From NCBI GenBank assembly GCA_944329375.1, contig CALVIB010000010.1, positions 1 to 38,537 of the forward strand: DNA of 38,537 nucleotides, read 5' to 3'. The translations under genes were made by a program, and so were the position numbers. Of the stretch, positions 36,714 through 38,537 are shown in pieces (positions within the stretch are counted from its first letter, which is position 1; every line of letters starts with the position of its first letter). This DNA is from an uncultured Bacilli bacterium. Lineage in GTDB: Bacteria; Bacillota_I; Bacilli_A; RF39; UBA660. Below the pieces are notes generated by a model that searched no databases, was not told the DNA's origin, and saw nothing but the letters and a program-made list of their open reading frames with translations.

Positions 36714-38451
36714 AGATGAATTTATAAAGTATTTTGAAAAAAATGGACATAAGCAAATTCCTAGTAGTCCTATTGTTCCAGAAAATGATCCAACTGTTTT
36801 ATTTAATACGGCTGGTATGCAGCCACTTGTTCCTTATTTAATGGGAGAAAAGCATCCTTATGGTAAGAGACTTTGTGATTATCAAAAGTGTGTGAGATTA
36901 ACTGATTTGGATGAAATTGGAGATAAGACTCATCATACATTTTTTGAAATGTTAGGTAACTGGAGTTTGGGTGATTATTTTAAAAAAGAGGCTATTGGTT
37001 ATAGTTTTGAATTTTTGACTAAGGTTTTAAATATTCCGTTAGAAAGACTTGCTGTTACGGTGTTTGAAGGTAATGATAAGATTCCCCGTGATGAAGTTTC
37101 TGCTGATAAGTGGAGAGAACTTGGAATAAGTGATGATAGAATTGCTTATTTAGGTATTAATGATAACTTTTGGATTGCGGGAGAGTCTGGTCCTTGTGGA
37201 GGAGATACGGAAATATTTTATTTTAGAAGTAATGACGAAATCCCTGAAAAGTTTGATCCAGATGATGATAGATGGGTTGAAATTTGGAATAATGTTTTTA
37301 TGGAATTTTATAAAGATGAGGATGGAAATATATCTGAGCTTAAGCAGAAAAATGTTGATACTGGAATGGGTTTAGAGCGTATTGTGGCTGTTTTAGAAGG
37401 TGTGGATGATAACTATAAAAGTTCTATTTGGCTTGATGTTATTAATAAGTTAGAAGAGATTAGTGGTTTATCTTATGAAGGTAACGAAAAGGCTATGAGA
37501 ATTATTGTTGATCATATTAGAACTTCTGTATTTATTGCAGCAGATCCAGCAGGAATTAAACCAAGTAATACTGATCAAGGTTATATTTTAAGAAGATTAA
37601 TTAGAAGATTTATTCGTCAGGCTAGAAAACTTGGCATTGATATTAATAGTGATTTTGATGAACAGATTGCTTTATTAATTATTAGTAAATATGAGAAGTA
37701 TTATAGTGAGCTTGCTGAAAATAAAAAGGTAGTATTAGATGTACTTTCTAATGAAAAAAAGAAGTTTAGTAGGACTTTGGAAAAGGGATTAAGAGAGTTT
37801 GAAAAATTAGTTGATAGTGAAGATAGAACTATTAATAAAAATATTGCATTTAAATTATATGATACTTATGGTTTTCCAATTGAACTTACTATAGAAGAAG
37901 CTAAAGATAGAGGTATGACTGTCGATGTTGATGGCTTTTATGAAAAGTTTAGGGAACATCAAGAAAAATCTAGAACGGCTTCTAAAGGTAAATTTAAGGG
38001 TGGACTTTCTGGAAATAGTGAGATAGAAACTAAATATCATACAGCTACTCATTTACTTAATGCGGCTTTAAAAAAGGTTATTGGACCAGATGTTCATCAA
38101 TTAGGTAGTAATATTACACCTGATAGGTTAAGGTTTGATTTTCCATGCAATCATAAGATGACTGATGAAGAAAAAAAGAAAGTAGAAGATTTGGTTAATA
38201 AATGGATTGATGAAGATTTAGCTGTTGAAAAGTTAGAAATGAGCAAGGATGAGGCTATTAAATCTGGGGCAGAATGTACATTTATAGATAGATATCCTGA
38301 TATAGTTACTGTGTATAAAATTGGTGATGTTTCAATGGAATTATGCGGTGGTCCTCATGTTAGTCATACTGGAGAACTTGGACGCTTTAAGATTAAAAAA
38401 GAAGAGGCTAGTAGTGCAGGGGTTAGAAGAATAAAGGCTATTTTAGAATAG
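36703..38451 (+). CDS. alaS: Alanyl-tRNA synthetase, short form without the C-terminal domains
   Basis: Charges tRNA-Ala. Seen: class II motif blocks (VLFNTAGMQPLVPYLMG, THHTFFEMLGNWSLGDYF, MGLERIVAVLEG), the tRNA-recognition region (TDQGYILRRLIRRFIRQ), and the editing domain zinc site HTATH at 446-450 with CGGPH at 548-552. It stops at 582 residues with GVRRIKAILE, right after the editing domain. The usual coiled coil, DHHA1 and C-Ala domains (about 280 residues) are absent, with a terminator at the end, so it is a true short form rather than a break. ATG with GAGGAAGG upstream. No T-box leader. Similar short enzymes are known in some reduced or Patescibacteria-type lineages (recall). Confidence 0.94.
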   Translation: MNIRDEFIKYFEKNGHKQIPSSPIVPENDPTVLFNTAGMQPLVPYLMGEKHPYGKRLCDYQKCVRLTDLDEIGDKTHHTFFEMLGNWSLGDYFKKEAIGYSFEFLTKVLNIPLERLAVTVFEGNDKIPRDEVSADKWRELGISDDRIAYLGINDNFWIAGESGPCGGDTEIFYFRSNDEIPEKFDPDDDRWVEIWNNVFMEFYKDEDGNISELKQKNVDTGMGLERIVAVLEGVDDNYKSSIWLDVINKLEEISGLSYEGNEKAMRIIVDHIRTSVFIAADPAGIKPSNTDQGYILRRLIRRFIRQARKLGIDINSDFDEQIALLIISKYEKYYSELAENKKVVLDVLSNEKKKFSRTLEKGLREFEKLVDSEDRTINKNIAFKLYDTYGFPIELTIEEAKDRGMTVDVDGFYEKFREHQEKSRTASKGKFKGGLSGNSEIETKYHTATHLLNAALKKVIGPDVHQLGSNITPDRLRFDFPCNHKMTDEEKKKVEDLVNKWIDEDLAVEKLEMSKDEAIKSGAECTFIDRYPDIVTVYKIGDVSMELCGGPHVSHTGELGRFKIKKEEASSAGVRRIKAILE

Positions 38452-38459
38452 TCTTTTTT
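38433..38459 (+). terminator. Terminator after alaS
   Basis: AAAGGCTATT (38433-38442), TTAG loop, AATAGTCTTT (38447-38456) with T run; the alaS TAG stop is inside the right arm. Confidence 0.65.
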
Positions 38460-38467
38460 GGATTAAA

Positions 38468-38520
38468 TTTAATACTTAATGCACGCAGATAGATTATAAA
38501 TTAATTTAATGACTTAATGC
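38468..38520 (+). repeat. Short imperfect direct repeat at the window end
   Basis: TTTAATACTTAATGC (38468-38482) and TTTAATGACTTAATGC (38505-38520). Meaning unknown; no gene is seen in 38460-38537. Confidence 0.35.
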
Positions 38521-38537
38521 CCACAATTTTTACATAA

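Overview
The window is AT-rich, densely packed DNA from a low-GC Gram-positive bacterium. It reads with the standard bacterial code: TGA is used as a stop (for example at the end of tsaE) and Trp is TGG, so it is not a code-4 mycoplasma. Ribosome-binding sites of the form AGGTGAT are very common. CIRCE/HrcA control, PflB fermentation and the overall gene content suggest an uncultured, gut-type anaerobic Firmicute (class Bacilli, RF39/Erysipelotrichales-like). That placement is inference from style, not from a marker tree.

Layout. 1-2.6 kb: tsaE-tsaB-rimI-tsaD, the tRNA t6A operon. 2.6-5.2 kb: a decayed island with a frameshifted HTH regulator gene facing the 5'-truncated tail of a large repetitive surface protein. 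5.2-7.8 kb: a minus-strand ABC importer of the NMT1/SsuA class. 7.9-10.2 kb: five tandem paralogous genes of unknown function, convergent with an M23 endopeptidase gene (10.2-11.0). 11.1-16.4 kb: pcrA, a 53-residue membrane microprotein, a nucleotidyltransferase and ligA. 16.4-17.1 kb: an unrecognised minus-strand gene. 17.2-23.7 kb: the chaperone cluster hrcA-grpE-dnaK-pepF-dnaJ behind two overlapping-promoter CIRCE operators. 23.9-25.5 kb: an AbiEi-like antitoxin gene overlapping an ORF6N-PLD gene. 25.6-28.9 kb: pflB-pflA-arsC-like. 29.1-32.9 kb: a fucO-like alcohol dehydrogenase, a FIST-domain protein and an aldehyde dehydrogenase. 33.0-34.2 kb: a twice-frameshifted AAA ATPase (DUF4143 type). 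34.4-38.5 kb: frr, an AI-2E-type membrane protein, a dNMP kinase and a short alanyl-tRNA synthetase.

How they work together. Most of the window is housekeeping (tRNA modification, repair/replication, protein folding, ribosome recycling, aminoacylation) plus an anaerobic carbon module: pyruvate cleavage by PflB/PflA, and aldehyde handling by an iron alcohol dehydrogenase and an aldehyde dehydrogenase. Accessory genes sit between these blocks.

Most unusual signals: (1) GrpE carries an N-terminal extension of about 60 residues with 8 Cys and 13 His, including four CxCH motifs, which looks like a metal-binding or metallothionein-like module on a chaperone nucleotide-exchange factor; (2) an AbiEi-type antitoxin is translationally coupled to an ORF6N-PLD protein instead of the usual AbiEii toxin; (3) all three frameshifts in the window lie at runs of exactly eight A where nine would restore the gene; (4) a five-gene tandem paralog array of unknown function; (5) a FIST sensor-domain protein between the two aldehyde enzymes. 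No tRNA, rRNA, CRISPR array or intact mobile element was seen.
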